Origin: RFPW01 sp040401595
GTDB lineage: Bacteria; Pseudomonadota; Gammaproteobacteria; Burkholderiales; Burkholderiaceae_E
DNA: 64,000 bases
Direction of reading: 5' to 3'
Assembly (NCBI GenBank): GCA_040401595.1
Contig: JBBAOE010000002.1
Location: 177,866 to 241,865, forward strand
Shown here: positions 7,953 to 16,994 of the stretch, one piece after another
Layout: each line of letters opens with the position of its first letter
Numbering within the stretch: the stretch's first letter is position 1
Program-made: the position numbers and the translations under genes
The notes under the pieces: generated by a model
The model's input: the letters and a program-made list of their open reading frames with translations, nothing else
What the model was told of the DNA's origin: nothing
Databases searched by the model: none

Positions 7953-9986
7953 TCAGGACGCCAGCTGCGCTGCAGCGAGGACTCGGGCGGCAAGATTTTC
8001 TGGGGTCAGGCCGAAATGCTTGAAGACCTCGGGTGCAGGGGCGGATTCACCAAACGTATCGATTCCGAGTGCATCGACACAACCATACTGGCCCCACCAA
8101 CGGGTCACACCCGCTTCGATGCCGATCCGGGGCAGACCGTGCCCCAGGACTTCTTCGCGATAGGCGCGTTCTTGCCGGTCAAAGATCGAACTCGATGGGA
8201 TTGAGACCACTCGTACCGGGCAGCCTTGGGCTTCCAGCAGCGCGGCTGCCTGCGTGGCAAGACCAACCTCAGAACCAGTCGCCAGAATCACTGCGCGAGC
8301 GCCGGTGCGATCCTGCAGCACATAGCCCCCCCGTTGAATGGCCGCGATCTGTGCCGCTGTGCGCGGCTGAGGGATGAGATTTTGACGTGTCAGCAGCAGG
8401 GCGCTTGGATGATGGCGCTCAGAGACTGCGTGGGCCCAGGCGCTCGCGGTCTCGGTGCCATCGCACGGGCGCCACACATCCAGACCCGGGATCAGGCGCA
8501 GACTCGCCGCATGTTCGACCGGTTGGTGGGTGGGGCCATCCTCGCCAACCCCAATGGAATCATGGGTGAACACGTGGATCACCCGGATTTTCATCAACGC
8601 GGCCATCCGGATCGCATTGCGACTGTAGTCGCTAAAGGTCAGGAAGGTGCCGCCGTATGGAATGAAACCGCCGTGCAGCGCGATCCCGTTGAGGGCTGCG
8701 GCCATGCCGAATTCGCGCACGCCGTAGTTAATGTAGCGGCCCCCAGGTTGACCGCCGCGCACTGCACCACAGCCCGGGAAATCGGTCAGGTTCGAGCCTG
8801 TGAGATCTGCGCTGCCACCGAGCAGCTCTGGCAGTAAGGGGGCAAGTTCAGCGAGCGCCTTCTGCGAGGACTTACGACTGGCAAGCGTCTCGCCCGCGGC
8901 AGCAAATTTGTCGACGATGGCATGCAAGGCCGCATCGGTTTCGGCGAGCGCATCACCCGCCATGCGCCGCTCGAATTCTGCAGCCAGCGCCGGATGAGCC
9001 TTGCGATAGGCGGCAAAGGCCTCGTTCCACTGCGATTCAAAGCGTTCTCCGGATGCATGCGCATCCCAGCGAGCTGCGATATCCGCCGGAATCTCGAACG
9101 GGGGGTGATTCCATCCGATGGCTTCCCGAGCGGCCTTGATCTCATCGGCGCCCAGGGGCTCGCCATGGGCTTTGGCCGTTCCGGCCCGGCCTGGTGAGCC
9201 CGCGCCGATTGTTGTTCGGCAAAGAATGATATTTGGGCGATGTTGCTCGGTCTTGGCGAGGGCGATGGCGGCACTCACCGCCTCGATATCATGGCCATCG
9301 ATCGGGCCGATCACATTCCAGCCGTAGGCGCGAAAGCGCCCGACCGTATCGTCGCCAAACCAGCCGCTGACGGGACCGTCGATGCTGATTCCATTGTCGT
9401 CATACAGTGCGACGAGTTTGTTGAGCTGGAGGACGCCTGCAAGCGAGCAGGCTTCGTGGCTGATGCCCTCCATCAGGCAACCGTCGCCGAGAAACACATA
9501 GGTGCGGTGATCCACGATGGTGTGGCCAGGCTGATTGAACTGGTCACCGAGGAGCTTTTCGGCCAACGCCATGCCCACCGCGTTGGTGATGCCCTGTCCA
9601 AGCGGGCCAGTGGTCGTTTCAATACCAACCGTCATGCCGACTTCGGGGTGTCCGGGGGTCTTGCTGTGCATCTGCCGAAAGCGCTTGAGTTCGCTGATGG
9701 GCAAGTCGTAGCCAGACAGGTGCAGCAGGGCGTACAGAATCATCGAGGCATGACCGTTCGAGAGCACAAAGCGATCTCGGTCGGGCCAATGCGGGTTGGC
9801 GGGATTGTGGCGCAGATGGCGATTCCAGAGCGCAACCGCCATTTCGGCCATCCCCATCGGGGCACCCGGATGGCCTGAGTTGGCCTGCTGGACAGCGTCC
9901 ATGGCGAGTGCCCGGATGGCATTGGCCAGTGGGTCGGTGTGCATGGGACTTCCGCGCAGGACGCGCTCGGTGGAATTTGACGACAT
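7953..9986 (-). CDS. cbbT: Transketolase
   Basis: This 677-residue thiamine-pyrophosphate-dependent transketolase moves two-carbon ketol units in RuBP regeneration and the pentose phosphate pathway. The N-terminal domain has ANSGHPGAPMGMAEMA (near 36-51), the TPP-binding GDGCLMEGISHEA near 168-180, and catalytic histidines in the PLGQGITNAVG region. The middle pyrimidine domain has VREFGMAAALNGIALHGG and HDSIGVGEDGPTHQPVEH. Length is normal. The ATG at 9986 overlaps the cbbP stop in a TGATG arrangement; an ATG 14 codons later (9944) is an alternative start. Confidence 0.97.
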   Translation of the reverse strand: MSSNSTERVLRGSPMHTDPLANAIRALAMDAVQQANSGHPGAPMGMAEMAVALWNRHLRHNPANPHWPDRDRFVLSNGHASMILYALLHLSGYDLPISELKRFRQMHSKTPGHPEVGMTVGIETTTGPLGQGITNAVGMALAEKLLGDQFNQPGHTIVDHRTYVFLGDGCLMEGISHEACSLAGVLQLNKLVALYDDNGISIDGPVSGWFGDDTVGRFRAYGWNVIGPIDGHDIEAVSAAIALAKTEQHRPNIILCRTTIGAGSPGRAGTAKAHGEPLGADEIKAAREAIGWNHPPFEIPADIAARWDAHASGERFESQWNEAFAAYRKAHPALAAEFERRMAGDALAETDAALHAIVDKFAAAGETLASRKSSQKALAELAPLLPELLGGSADLTGSNLTDFPGCGAVRGGQPGGRYINYGVREFGMAAALNGIALHGGFIPYGGTFLTFSDYSRNAIRMAALMKIRVIHVFTHDSIGVGEDGPTHQPVEHAASLRLIPGLDVWRPCDGTETASAWAHAVSERHHPSALLLTRQNLIPQPRTAAQIAAIQRGGYVLQDRTGARAVILATGSEVGLATQAAALLEAQGCPVRVVSIPSSSIFDRQERAYREEVLGHGLPRIGIEAGVTRWWGQYGCVDALGIDTFGESAPAPEVFKHFGLTPENLAARVLAAAQLAS

Positions 9987-10870
9987 CAGTGGGCTCCAAG
10001 GGCGCGGCGACGGCGGTCCATCATCCGCCAGACGAATGGGGTAAAAATCAATTGCATGGCAATCTCCATCTTGCCACCGGGAACAACGATCGTGTTGGCT
10101 CGCGACATCCAGGAGTCATTGATCATGTTCAGCAGGTAAGGGAAGTCGATGCCTTTCGGGTTCGCGAAACGAATGACCACCATACTTTCGTCAGGTGTTG
10201 GAATCTCCCGGCTCACGAATGGATTTGAAGTGTCGACAACGGGCACGCGCTGAAAATTGACATGGGTGCGGGCGAACTGGGGACAGATGTAATTCACGTA
10301 GTCGGGCATGCGGCGCAGGATAATGTCGGTCACCGCAGCCTGGCTGTAACCGCGCTGGGTCTTGTCCCGAATGAGCTTCTGGATCCATTCCAGATTGATC
10401 ACCGGGACCACCCCGATCAGCAGATCCACATGTTGCGCGACATCCACGTCCTCGGTCACCACAGCGCCATGCAGTCCTTCATAGAACAGCATATCGGTAT
10501 CTTCAGGGATGTCCTCCCATGCCGTGAAAGTGCCTGGTTCCTGTTGATAGGGGGCGGCTTCCTCGGGATTGTGCAGGTACTTTCGGATCTGTCCCTGACC
10601 TGATTCGCTGTAGCTCCGAAACAGGCCGGCCAGCTCAGCCAGCAAATTGGTGTCGGGTCCGAAGTGACTGAAGTTGGTATTCCCCGCGGCTTCTGCCGCG
10701 GCTTGGCGGGCACGCATTTCCCGACGGTCGAAGCGATGAAAGCTGTCACCTTCGACAATCGCGGCCTTGACGCCCTCACGGCGAAAGATGTTGCCAAAGG
10801 TCTTGGTGACGGTCGAGGTCCCGGCACCAGAGGAGCCGGTGATTGCGATCACGGGATGGCGTTCGGACAT
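9986..10870 (-). CDS. cbbP: Phosphoribulokinase
   Basis: This 294-residue proteobacterial-type phosphoribulokinase makes ribulose-1,5-bisphosphate from ribulose-5-phosphate and ATP, a reaction specific to the CBB cycle. The P-loop is AITGSSGAGTSTVT (residues 9-22). EGDSFHRFDRREM (about 40-52), NFSHFGPDTNLLAEL, DMLFYEGLHGAV and LEWIQKLIRDKTQRGYS are further family blocks. It sits between cbbF (48 bp upstream) and cbbT (overlapping stop and start). Together with RuBisCO it shows that the cluster serves autotrophy and not only sugar metabolism. Confidence 0.97.
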   Translation of the reverse strand: MSERHPVIAITGSSGAGTSTVTKTFGNIFRREGVKAAIVEGDSFHRFDRREMRARQAAAEAAGNTNFSHFGPDTNLLAELAGLFRSYSESGQGQIRKYLHNPEEAAPYQQEPGTFTAWEDIPEDTDMLFYEGLHGAVVTEDVDVAQHVDLLIGVVPVINLEWIQKLIRDKTQRGYSQAAVTDIILRRMPDYVNYICPQFARTHVNFQRVPVVDTSNPFVSREIPTPDESMVVIRFANPKGIDFPYLLNMINDSWMSRANTIVVPGGKMEIAMQLIFTPFVWRMMDRRRRALGAH

Positions 10871-10918
10871 GAGGGCTGCTCCTGGAGATAATATGGCGAA
10901 CCGATTCGGCCCCCCGAT

Positions 10919-12034
10919 CTAGTCCCGAAAAAGGCTACGCTCGGTGAAGAGTTGCAGCCCTTCATCTTGCGCCTTGGGTTGTCGGTGATATTGCTCGATG
11001 CGTTCGACCTCCTGACGCGAGCCGAACATCAGCCCAACGCTTTGATGGATCCCCTCCGGGGTGAGGTCGAGGACGCCCGCACGGCCGGTAGTGGCGCGCC
11101 CTCCCGCCTGTTCGATCAGGAATCCAATCGGATTGGCTTCTTGGAGCAGTCGCCGCGGACCCGGTTGCTTGGGATCCCGGGTGTTGCGGGGTTCGAGAAA
11201 GACGCCGCCATGCATCAGGATCCTGTGGGCCTCGGCCGCCATGCTCGCGATCCAGCGCATGTTGAAGTCCTTGCCACGCGGCCCTGATTTGCCGGCCAGG
11301 CACTCATCGACATAGCGCTTGATCGGCGGCTCCCAGAAGCGGGAATTGGCACTGTTGATCGCAAATTCCTGGGTCTTTTCCGGCAGCTTGATATTCGGAT
11401 GCGTCAACACGAACTCGCCAAGATTGTGGTTGAGCGTGAATCCGCTGACGCCGTTGCCTGCGCTCAACACCATCATCGTTGCGGGGCCATAGAGCGCATA
11501 GCCGGCTGCGACCTGCTGGGTGCCCGGCTGCAGGAAGTCGCTCACCTTGGCATCACGGTTGCCATCGACCAGGTCCTGCGGCGCGCGCAGGATTGAAAAA
11601 ATACTGCCGACAGCGACATTGAAGTCGGTCGGGCCGGAACCTTCCAGGGGATTGAAGGCAAGCAGGTACTTCCCGCGAGGTCGTCCCGCTGGAAGCTGAA
11701 CGGGATCCTTTAAGGCCGACGAAACCATTCCTGCGGTATGGCCGTTCCATTCGTTGATCCGAAGAAAAATGTCCTGGCTCAACACGTTCAATGCGGGATG
11801 GTCTGCAGGCTTTGCATCGACGCCCGGCGCGCCGGATGAATCGAGTGCCTTGACCGAGGATGAAGCAACCGTCATCTGTTCCCCAAGTTCTCCAAAGGAG
11901 ACGATCCGCGCGATTGCTTTACAGGCGACTGCGATATCGAGCAGCAAACCATTCAGCGCTCCGCTGGCCTGGGGAAATCGCCGACGCTCTTCAATCAGGT
12001 GATGGGTCAGGGTTCGGCGGTGCGAAAGGGGCAT
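10919..12034 (-). CDS. cbbF: Class I fructose-1,6-bisphosphatase
   Basis: This class I FBPase of about 371 residues from ATG 12034 hydrolyses fructose-1,6-bisphosphate; cbb enzymes of this class often also act on sedoheptulose-1,7-bisphosphate. Motifs include NPLEGSGPTDFNVAVGSIFS, matching the metal-binding loop with the usual D(P)LDGSS replaced by NPLEGSG. RYVDECLAGK near 270 and GGVFLEPR near 305 are also seen. The frame is open to a TTG at 12088, but the MPLSHRRTLTHHLIEERR start looks like the family N-terminus. The altered metal loop is worth checking against other cbbF sequences before a defect is assumed. Confidence 0.94.
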   Translation of the reverse strand: MPLSHRRTLTHHLIEERRRFPQASGALNGLLLDIAVACKAIARIVSFGELGEQMTVASSSVKALDSSGAPGVDAKPADHPALNVLSQDIFLRINEWNGHTAGMVSSALKDPVQLPAGRPRGKYLLAFNPLEGSGPTDFNVAVGSIFSILRAPQDLVDGNRDAKVSDFLQPGTQQVAAGYALYGPATMMVLSAGNGVSGFTLNHNLGEFVLTHPNIKLPEKTQEFAINSANSRFWEPPIKRYVDECLAGKSGPRGKDFNMRWIASMAAEAHRILMHGGVFLEPRNTRDPKQPGPRRLLQEANPIGFLIEQAGGRATTGRAGVLDLTPEGIHQSVGLMFGSRQEVERIEQYHRQPKAQDEGLQLFTERSLFRD

Positions 12035-12123
12035 GGAGGGACTCTCAAAGGAGTGGGTACCTGGGGTGAATCTGTGACGGCGGCTCAAGCACCGCGACTG
12101 GACTTGGCCGTGGGGTCATCGAA

Positions 12124-13173
12124 CTAGGACGGTACCCCCGGAACTCCGGCGGCCGGGGAGCCACTGGCGTTGAACAGTCTGCTGGCACGAATGTCGTCCG
12201 ATTCGATCGTGCAGAGATCGGCGCGGGTGAAGGCGCGATCGCGATCCGCGAAGAGCCGGCTGGCCTGTCGCAGACGCGCCCGGTCCAATGCATTGCGGAC
12301 GCTTCGCGCATTGGCAAAGTGGGGTTGTTCGAGCCTGCGGTTGAGGTATTCAGCAAAGGCGTCGCGCCCACCACCGCCGAACTGGTAGTTCATCGTCTGC
12401 AGCATACGATCTCCGATCTGCAGGAGTTCTGCATGGCTGTAGTCTGGAAAATCAAGATGATGGGCGATGCGGGAGCTCATTCCGGGATTGGACTGAAAAA
12501 AAGTATCCATCCGATCCTTGTAACCAGCCAGTATCACCACGAGATCGTCGCGATTGTTCTCCATGACCTGGAGCAGGATTTCGATGGCTTCCTGTCCATA
12601 ATCACGTTCATTCTCTGGTCGATAAAGATAGTAAGCCTCATCAATGAAGAGAACGCCACCCATCGCTTTCTTCAGGATCTCCTTGGTTTTGGGGGCGGTG
12701 TGGCCAATGTACTGACCAACCAGATCATCCCGGGTGACCGCCACCAGGTGACCCTTGCGCACATAGCCCAATCGGTGCAGCAGTTGCGCCATCCGCATCG
12801 CGACGGTGGTTTTCCCGGTGCCGGGGTTTCCGGTGAAACTCATGTGCAGACTGGGCGACTGCGCCTGTAATCCGACTCCGGCTCGCAGCTGATCGATGAC
12901 CAGGAGCGCTGAAATGTCCCGGATCCGTTGCTTGACCGGCATCAGTCCGATCAGATCGCGATCCAACTCGTCCATGACCGCTTCGATCTGACTTTGCGTC
13001 AACACGTCGTTGACGGTCTGCGGCGCTGGTGGCGTTTCGGTCGCCAGCGCAACCGCCGAAGTTGCCGCGGGTGCCTGACCGGATAGGTGCGACGTCGCTG
13101 ACCGCGTCGGGGTTGGCGCGGTGTTATCTGACTCGGATGGAAGGTGTCGGGTGCTTCCCGGTATCGAATACAT
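12124..13173 (-). CDS. cbbX: CbbX, AAA+ RuBisCO activase of red-type RuBisCO
   Basis: About 349 residues from ATG 13173 (a GTG lies four codons earlier at 13185). CbbX is a hexameric AAA+ ATPase that pulls the C-terminus of red-type RuBisCO to release inhibitory sugar phosphates. Motifs are Walker A GNPGTGKTTVAM (near 115-126), the AAA pore region YIGHTAPKTKEI, Walker B GGVLFIDEAYYL, and a sensor segment VVILAGYKDRMD. About 55 N-terminal residues rich in Ser, Thr, Ala and Pro precede the conserved domain, longer than I expect for the family. It directly follows cbbS by 32 bp, the standard order. Confidence 0.95.
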   Translation of the reverse strand: MYSIPGSTRHLPSESDNTAPTPTRSATSHLSGQAPAATSAVALATETPPAPQTVNDVLTQSQIEAVMDELDRDLIGLMPVKQRIRDISALLVIDQLRAGVGLQAQSPSLHMSFTGNPGTGKTTVAMRMAQLLHRLGYVRKGHLVAVTRDDLVGQYIGHTAPKTKEILKKAMGGVLFIDEAYYLYRPENERDYGQEAIEILLQVMENNRDDLVVILAGYKDRMDTFFQSNPGMSSRIAHHLDFPDYSHAELLQIGDRMLQTMNYQFGGGGRDAFAEYLNRRLEQPHFANARSVRNALDRARLRQASRLFADRDRAFTRADLCTIESDDIRASRLFNASGSPAAGVPGVPS

Positions 13174-13205
13174 GGCTGCTTTCACCAGTTGGTCGGCGCG
13201 TCGTC

Positions 13206-13640
13206 TCAGTAACGCTCACCTTCGGGTTTGTTGGTTGCGTAACTCTGAATGGTGTAGCGGATCGTCCGGCCGTTGACCTCCTGGCGCGCGAGGCTAAAAC
13301 CCGGTTCATGGGCAGGGCGGTTGACGATGAAACTCATGGCAATGGATTCGATCCCACGGGTTGAATCGAATGCCATCAGGCGAATGTAGTGGTTGGGAAA
13401 CGTCTTTCGGCAGGCATGAAGTTCGAGCAAGACGCCGGCGGCATCGTTCAAGTCGAACATCGGCATTCCGAACATTTCCCAGTAGGTGTTTCGCGGATGA
13501 GGATCGTCGGTGTATTCGATACTCCACGCATAACCTTTATTCAGGCCATATTCGATCTGCAGACTGATTTCATTGTCGGTGAGTTCGGGCAGGAAGCTGA
13601 ACTGACCCTGAGTGATGCGACCGGTCGGGTTGGTCATCAT
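13206..13640 (-). CDS. cbbS: RuBisCO small subunit, red-type
   Basis: This 144-residue small subunit of form I RuBisCO caps the L8 core. The N-terminal QGQFSFLPELTDNEISLQIE is the red-type (IC/ID) pattern, followed by GLNKGYAWSIEYTDDPHPRN, YWEMFGMPMFDL and a C-terminal extension after SFIVNRP that forms the beta-hairpin typical of red-type subunits. Two adjacent ATGs (13640, 13637) follow a GGAG ribosome binding site. It lies 77 bp after cbbL and 32 bp before cbbX. Confidence 0.97.
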   Translation of the reverse strand: MMTNPTGRITQGQFSFLPELTDNEISLQIEYGLNKGYAWSIEYTDDPHPRNTYWEMFGMPMFDLNDAAGVLLELHACRKTFPNHYIRLMAFDSTRGIESIAMSFIVNRPAHEPGFSLARQEVNGRTIRYTIQSYATNKPEGERY

Positions 13641-13717
13641 GATGGTTTGCTCCGGATGGATTGTGCAATGTTAGGAAAGGCTGGGCCGCCTGAGGCGACC
13701 GTCCTGTTTTGACCCGA

Positions 13718-15241
13718 TCAGCTCGACACAGCGGGAGTGAGGGCGTAATCGCTGCTGTCGGTCGCTGTGTAGTTGAAGCTGATGTCCCCCCAGGTGTCGA
13801 GGGCTTGCTTGAGCGGGGTGCAGAAGGCGGCTGCCTTGCGCAGAATGTCGGGTCCTTCCTCGGCGATGTTCTTGCCTTCATTCCGGGCTTTCACGATGGC
13901 CTCAAGCGCGACCCGGTTCGCGACCGCGCCTGCCTGGATACCAGCCGGATGGCCAATGGTGCCGCCACCAAACTGCAGAACGACGTCATCGCCAAAGAGG
14001 TCGATCAGCTGATGCATCTGACCCGCATGGATCCCGCCGGATGCGACCGGCATGACCTTCTTGGTGTCTGCCCAGTCCATATCGAAGAACAGACCGCGTG
14101 GGAGGTCGGTTCGCGTATAGCTGTCCCGACAGACGTTGTAATAGCCTTGAACGGTCATCGGATCGCCTTCGAGTTTGCCCACGGCAGTACCCGCATGCAC
14201 GTGATCGCAACCCGCGAGTCGAAGCCACTTTGCCATCACGCGGAAGCTCACACCATGATTCTTCTGCCGGGTGTAAGTGCCGTGGCCGGCACGATGCATG
14301 TGCATGATCATGTCGTTCTTGCGACACCAATTGGCGATTGACTGTATCGCGGTCCAGCCGATGACGAGGTCGACCATGATGATGACCGAACCCAAGTCCT
14401 TGGCAAATTCAGCGCGCTCGTACATGTCCTCCATGGTCGCCGCCGTGATGTTGAGATAACTGCCTTTGACCTCGCCGGTCATGGCGCTGGCCTTGTTGAC
14501 GCCGTCCATGACGTACAGGAAGCGGTCACGCCAGTGCATGAAGGGCTGCGAATTGATGTTTTCGTCGTCCTTCATGAAGTCGAGCCCGCCCTTGAGGCCC
14601 TCATAAATCACGCGGCCATAATTGCGTCCCGACAGGCCGAGCTTGGGCTTGGTGGTGGCGCCGAGCAGGGGGCGTCCGAACTTGTCCAGGCGCTCACGTT
14701 CGACGATCAATCCGGTCGGTGGTCCCTTGAAGGTTTTGATGTAAGCAACCGGAATCCGGATGTCCTCCAGGCGGGCGGCCTTGAGGGGTTTGAAGGAGAA
14801 GACGTTGCCAATGAGACTGGCCGTCATGTTCGCAATGGACCCCTCTTCGAAGAGGATCAGGTCATAGGCAACCCACGCGAAAAACTCGCCGGGTCGCCCC
14901 GGGACGGGCTCCACCTTGTAGGCCTTGGCCCGATAGCTGTCACAGGCGCTGAGGCGGTCGGTCCAGACGACGGTCCAGGTTGCCGTGCTCGACTCGCCGG
15001 CGACCGCTGCCGCAGCTTCGATCGGATCGACACCGTCCTGCGGGGTGATGCGGAAGAGGCAAAGCGTATCGGTTTCCTTGGGAACGTAGTCGGAGTCCCA
15101 GTAACCCATCTGGCGGTATTTCAGAACGCCGGCGCTGTAGCGCTTCTTGGCATCCTTGATCTGGGTCTCGCCGGAGGCGGTTGGATTGCTGTCGTCAGAG
15201 CCGGTGCTCCCGAGCGAGCTCAAGTCGGTGGGTTTGTTCAT
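13718..15241 (-). CDS. cbbL: RuBisCO large subunit, form IC
   Basis: This 507-residue catalytic subunit of ribulose-1,5-bisphosphate carboxylase/oxygenase contains GATTKPKLGLSGRNYGR with the catalytic lysine at 198. GGLDFMKDDENINS follows, with the lysine to be carbamylated (224) and the metal ligands Asp226 and Glu227. HRAGHGTYTRQKNHG and GGGTIGHPAGIQAG come later. Sequence blocks such as ITPQDGVDPIEAAAAVAGES match red-type form IC enzymes such as that of Cupriavidus. The N-terminus carries roughly 20 extra Ser/Thr/Asp-rich residues before the conserved RYSAGVLKYRQMGYWD. A GGAG ribosome binding site precedes the ATG. It is the first gene of the cbb operon, divergent from cbbR. Confidence 0.98.
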   Translation of the reverse strand: MNKPTDLSSLGSTGSDDSNPTASGETQIKDAKKRYSAGVLKYRQMGYWDSDYVPKETDTLCLFRITPQDGVDPIEAAAAVAGESSTATWTVVWTDRLSACDSYRAKAYKVEPVPGRPGEFFAWVAYDLILFEEGSIANMTASLIGNVFSFKPLKAARLEDIRIPVAYIKTFKGPPTGLIVERERLDKFGRPLLGATTKPKLGLSGRNYGRVIYEGLKGGLDFMKDDENINSQPFMHWRDRFLYVMDGVNKASAMTGEVKGSYLNITAATMEDMYERAEFAKDLGSVIIMVDLVIGWTAIQSIANWCRKNDMIMHMHRAGHGTYTRQKNHGVSFRVMAKWLRLAGCDHVHAGTAVGKLEGDPMTVQGYYNVCRDSYTRTDLPRGLFFDMDWADTKKVMPVASGGIHAGQMHQLIDLFGDDVVLQFGGGTIGHPAGIQAGAVANRVALEAIVKARNEGKNIAEEGPDILRKAAAFCTPLKQALDTWGDISFNYTATDSSDYALTPAVSS

Positions 15242-15418
15242 GCGTGCTCCTGAATCGCAGATTGACTTCGTCTCCGGTCGTCCCCGACGGCCGATTTTGG
15301 AGACCTTAAGGCCGGATGAACATCAAAAAAAGTCAGGATTTATTGTTATTTCGTTCAGAAAAATTTATCTTTATGCGCTGGTCAACCCGGTTTCCCTTGC
15401 GCCTGGACGCTCGCTCCG
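15242..15418. promoter_or_regulatory. Divergent cbbL/cbbR intergenic control region
   Basis: These 177 bp separate the start codons of cbbL (minus) and cbbR (plus). Between about 15317 and 15375 the sequence becomes strikingly A/T-rich within a GC-rich region, as expected for promoters and LysR-type operators. A perfect inverted pair TGAAC (15317-15321) and GTTCA (15353-15357) flanks this block, and several TTAT repeats lie inside or just beyond it. CbbR proteins bind T-N11-A type sites in such intergenic regions. The exact operator and -35/-10 boxes cannot be assigned with confidence. Confidence 0.6.
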
Positions 15419-16348
15419 ATGAACATCACCCTGCGTCAGCTCCAGATTTTTTCCGAGGTGGTGCGTTGCTCCAGCATGGCGCGTGCGGCTGAGTCACTGC
15501 ACCTGACGGCCCCAGCCGTTTCGATGCAGATTCGGGAGCTCGAAGCCCAGGTTGGGCTTCCCCTGTTTGATCGGGAGGGGCGCACGATCCGTTTATCGAC
15601 TGCGGGTGAATATTTTTTAGTGCACGCGCGCAGGATGTTGCTGGTTCTCAAGGAGGCCAACAACGCGATGGCCCGACTGAGAAAACTGGAAAGTGGCTCG
15701 CTGACGATCGGCATGGTAAGCACCGCCAAGTACTTTGTGCCACGCCTGTTATCGCAATTTCGTCAGGAACATCCGGGGATCGATATTCGGTTAGAGGTGG
15801 CTGGCAACCGCGAACGTCTGGTGGCTCTGATGCAGGCGGGAGAACTCGATCTGGCCGTGATGGGGCGCCCGCCACGGGAGTTGGCCACCCGCGCGGAAGC
15901 CTTCGCGGCGCATCCGATGGTCTTCGTGGCCGCACCCGATCATCGACTGGTCGCGACCAGTCCGATTCCCGTTTCTGAATTAGACACCTATCCAATCATC
16001 GTCCGTGAACACGGTTCTGGCACCCGAAGCACCCTGCAGCAGTTCTGTGCGGAACATGGCTACGAACCCCGAATCGCCATGGAGGTGTCCAGTAACGAGA
16101 CGATCAAGCAGGCGGTGATGGCGGGCATGGGCATGAGTTTCTTATCCCTGCACACGCTCGGGCTTGAATTGCGCAATCGCCTGCTGACGGTGATCCAGGT
16201 CGCGCATACGCCCGTGATGCGCACTTGGCATGTCGTTCATCTGCAGGCTAAGGTGCTGTCGCCGGCGGCCGAAGCGTTTCGTTATTTTTTGATTGAAGAG
16301 GGTGAGCGTTATCTCGCCGCACAGGATCTCGAACTCCTGGGCGCCTGA
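15419..16348 (+). CDS. cbbR: CbbR, LysR-type regulator of the cbb operon
   Basis: This 309-residue LysR-family regulator has an N-terminal winged helix-turn-helix (ITLRQLQIFSEVVRCSSMARA, split about residues 3-23, then LTAPAVSMQIRELEAQVG). A two-lobe effector domain starts near residue 90 with GSLTIGMVSTAKYFVPRLL, the CbbR-like pattern. CbbR usually activates the divergent cbb operon in response to metabolites such as RuBP, PEP or NADPH; the effector here is unknown. The position divergent to cbbL supports the name. It converges on a chalcone-isomerase-like gene. Confidence 0.95.
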   Translation: MNITLRQLQIFSEVVRCSSMARAAESLHLTAPAVSMQIRELEAQVGLPLFDREGRTIRLSTAGEYFLVHARRMLLVLKEANNAMARLRKLESGSLTIGMVSTAKYFVPRLLSQFRQEHPGIDIRLEVAGNRERLVALMQAGELDLAVMGRPPRELATRAEAFAAHPMVFVAAPDHRLVATSPIPVSELDTYPIIVREHGSGTRSTLQQFCAEHGYEPRIAMEVSSNETIKQAVMAGMGMSFLSLHTLGLELRNRLLTVIQVAHTPVMRTWHVVHLQAKVLSPAAEAFRYFLIEEGERYLAAQDLELLGA

Positions 16349-16403
16349 CCGGCAGCGCCAGGTCGGCTGTGCTTGGTCGGAGGCGGATATCCGCGATTGG
16401 GTA

Positions 16404-16994
16404 TCAGGTCCCGAAGAGGGAGCGACGAAGTTCCGGTGCGGTCGTTTTCGGATCCAGCCAGATCGAAAAAAAGGCGCGCGCGAAGGCAGGATCGTCGACG
16501 GTGCCAAGGGCGCGGTCGGTGCGCCAGAATCGAACGCCTCGATTGGGCAGATGCACGCCGGTGATGGCATCGCCCGGGTTCACATCCGGAAACAGCGTGG
16601 TCATTCGCGCAAGCCAGGTTTCGCGTTGCGCTGCCGGAACAATGCCCAGCTTGTCCATCTCCTGCAGGCTGCTTTTGGCGATCTCGGCGCCACGCAGTGC
16701 TCGGGCATAGGTGAGCCGAAGCCCAAAGGACTGTTGCGGCCATTGGTCGTCACGCAGGACTTGGGTTGCCAGCAGTTCGGCATCGTAGACGGTGAGGCCA
16801 AACCAGCGAAAACGACCCTGGCCTTGACGCCGGGCCTCGCGCAGGGCTTCGTCCGGCGGGAACGGTTTGGGAGCGTCTTCCGCGCGTAACCCACCGGGTG
16901 CCGCGATGGGCAGCGTCAGGATGATGGACAACGAGCATCCCAGCAGGGTGCGGCGTTTCGGATCGGATGGGTTGTCAGTCGATGGCAAGCTCAT
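16404..16994 (-). CDS. Chalcone isomerase-like exported protein
   Basis: About 196 residues from ATG 16994 (a TTG at 17051 would add 19). A RRTLLGCSLSIILTLPIAAPGG segment, here split as RRTLLGCSLS and IILTLPIAAPGG, with ALRAEDAP-like cleavage context, is a likely signal peptide. The mature part has RFRWFGLTVYDAELLATQ, FGLRLTYARALRGAEIAKSS, and an ending RAFFSIWLDPKTTAPELRRS that fits the bacterial chalcone-isomerase-like family. Such proteins share the fold but are not shown to make flavonoids; the role is unknown. It is divergent from purC with 91 bp between starts and convergent with cbbR. Confidence 0.82.
   Translation of the reverse strand: MSLPSTDNPSDPKRRTLLGCSLSIILTLPIAAPGGLRAEDAPKPFPPDEALREARRQGQGRFRWFGLTVYDAELLATQVLRDDQWPQQSFGLRLTYARALRGAEIAKSSLQEMDKLGIVPAAQRETWLARMTTLFPDVNPGDAITGVHLPNRGVRFWRTDRALGTVDDPAFARAFFSIWLDPKTTAPELRRSLFGT

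Noticed and set aside
9240..9878. A 212-codon open frame on the plus strand
   Set aside because: Antisense to cbbT, which is unmistakable; no family features.
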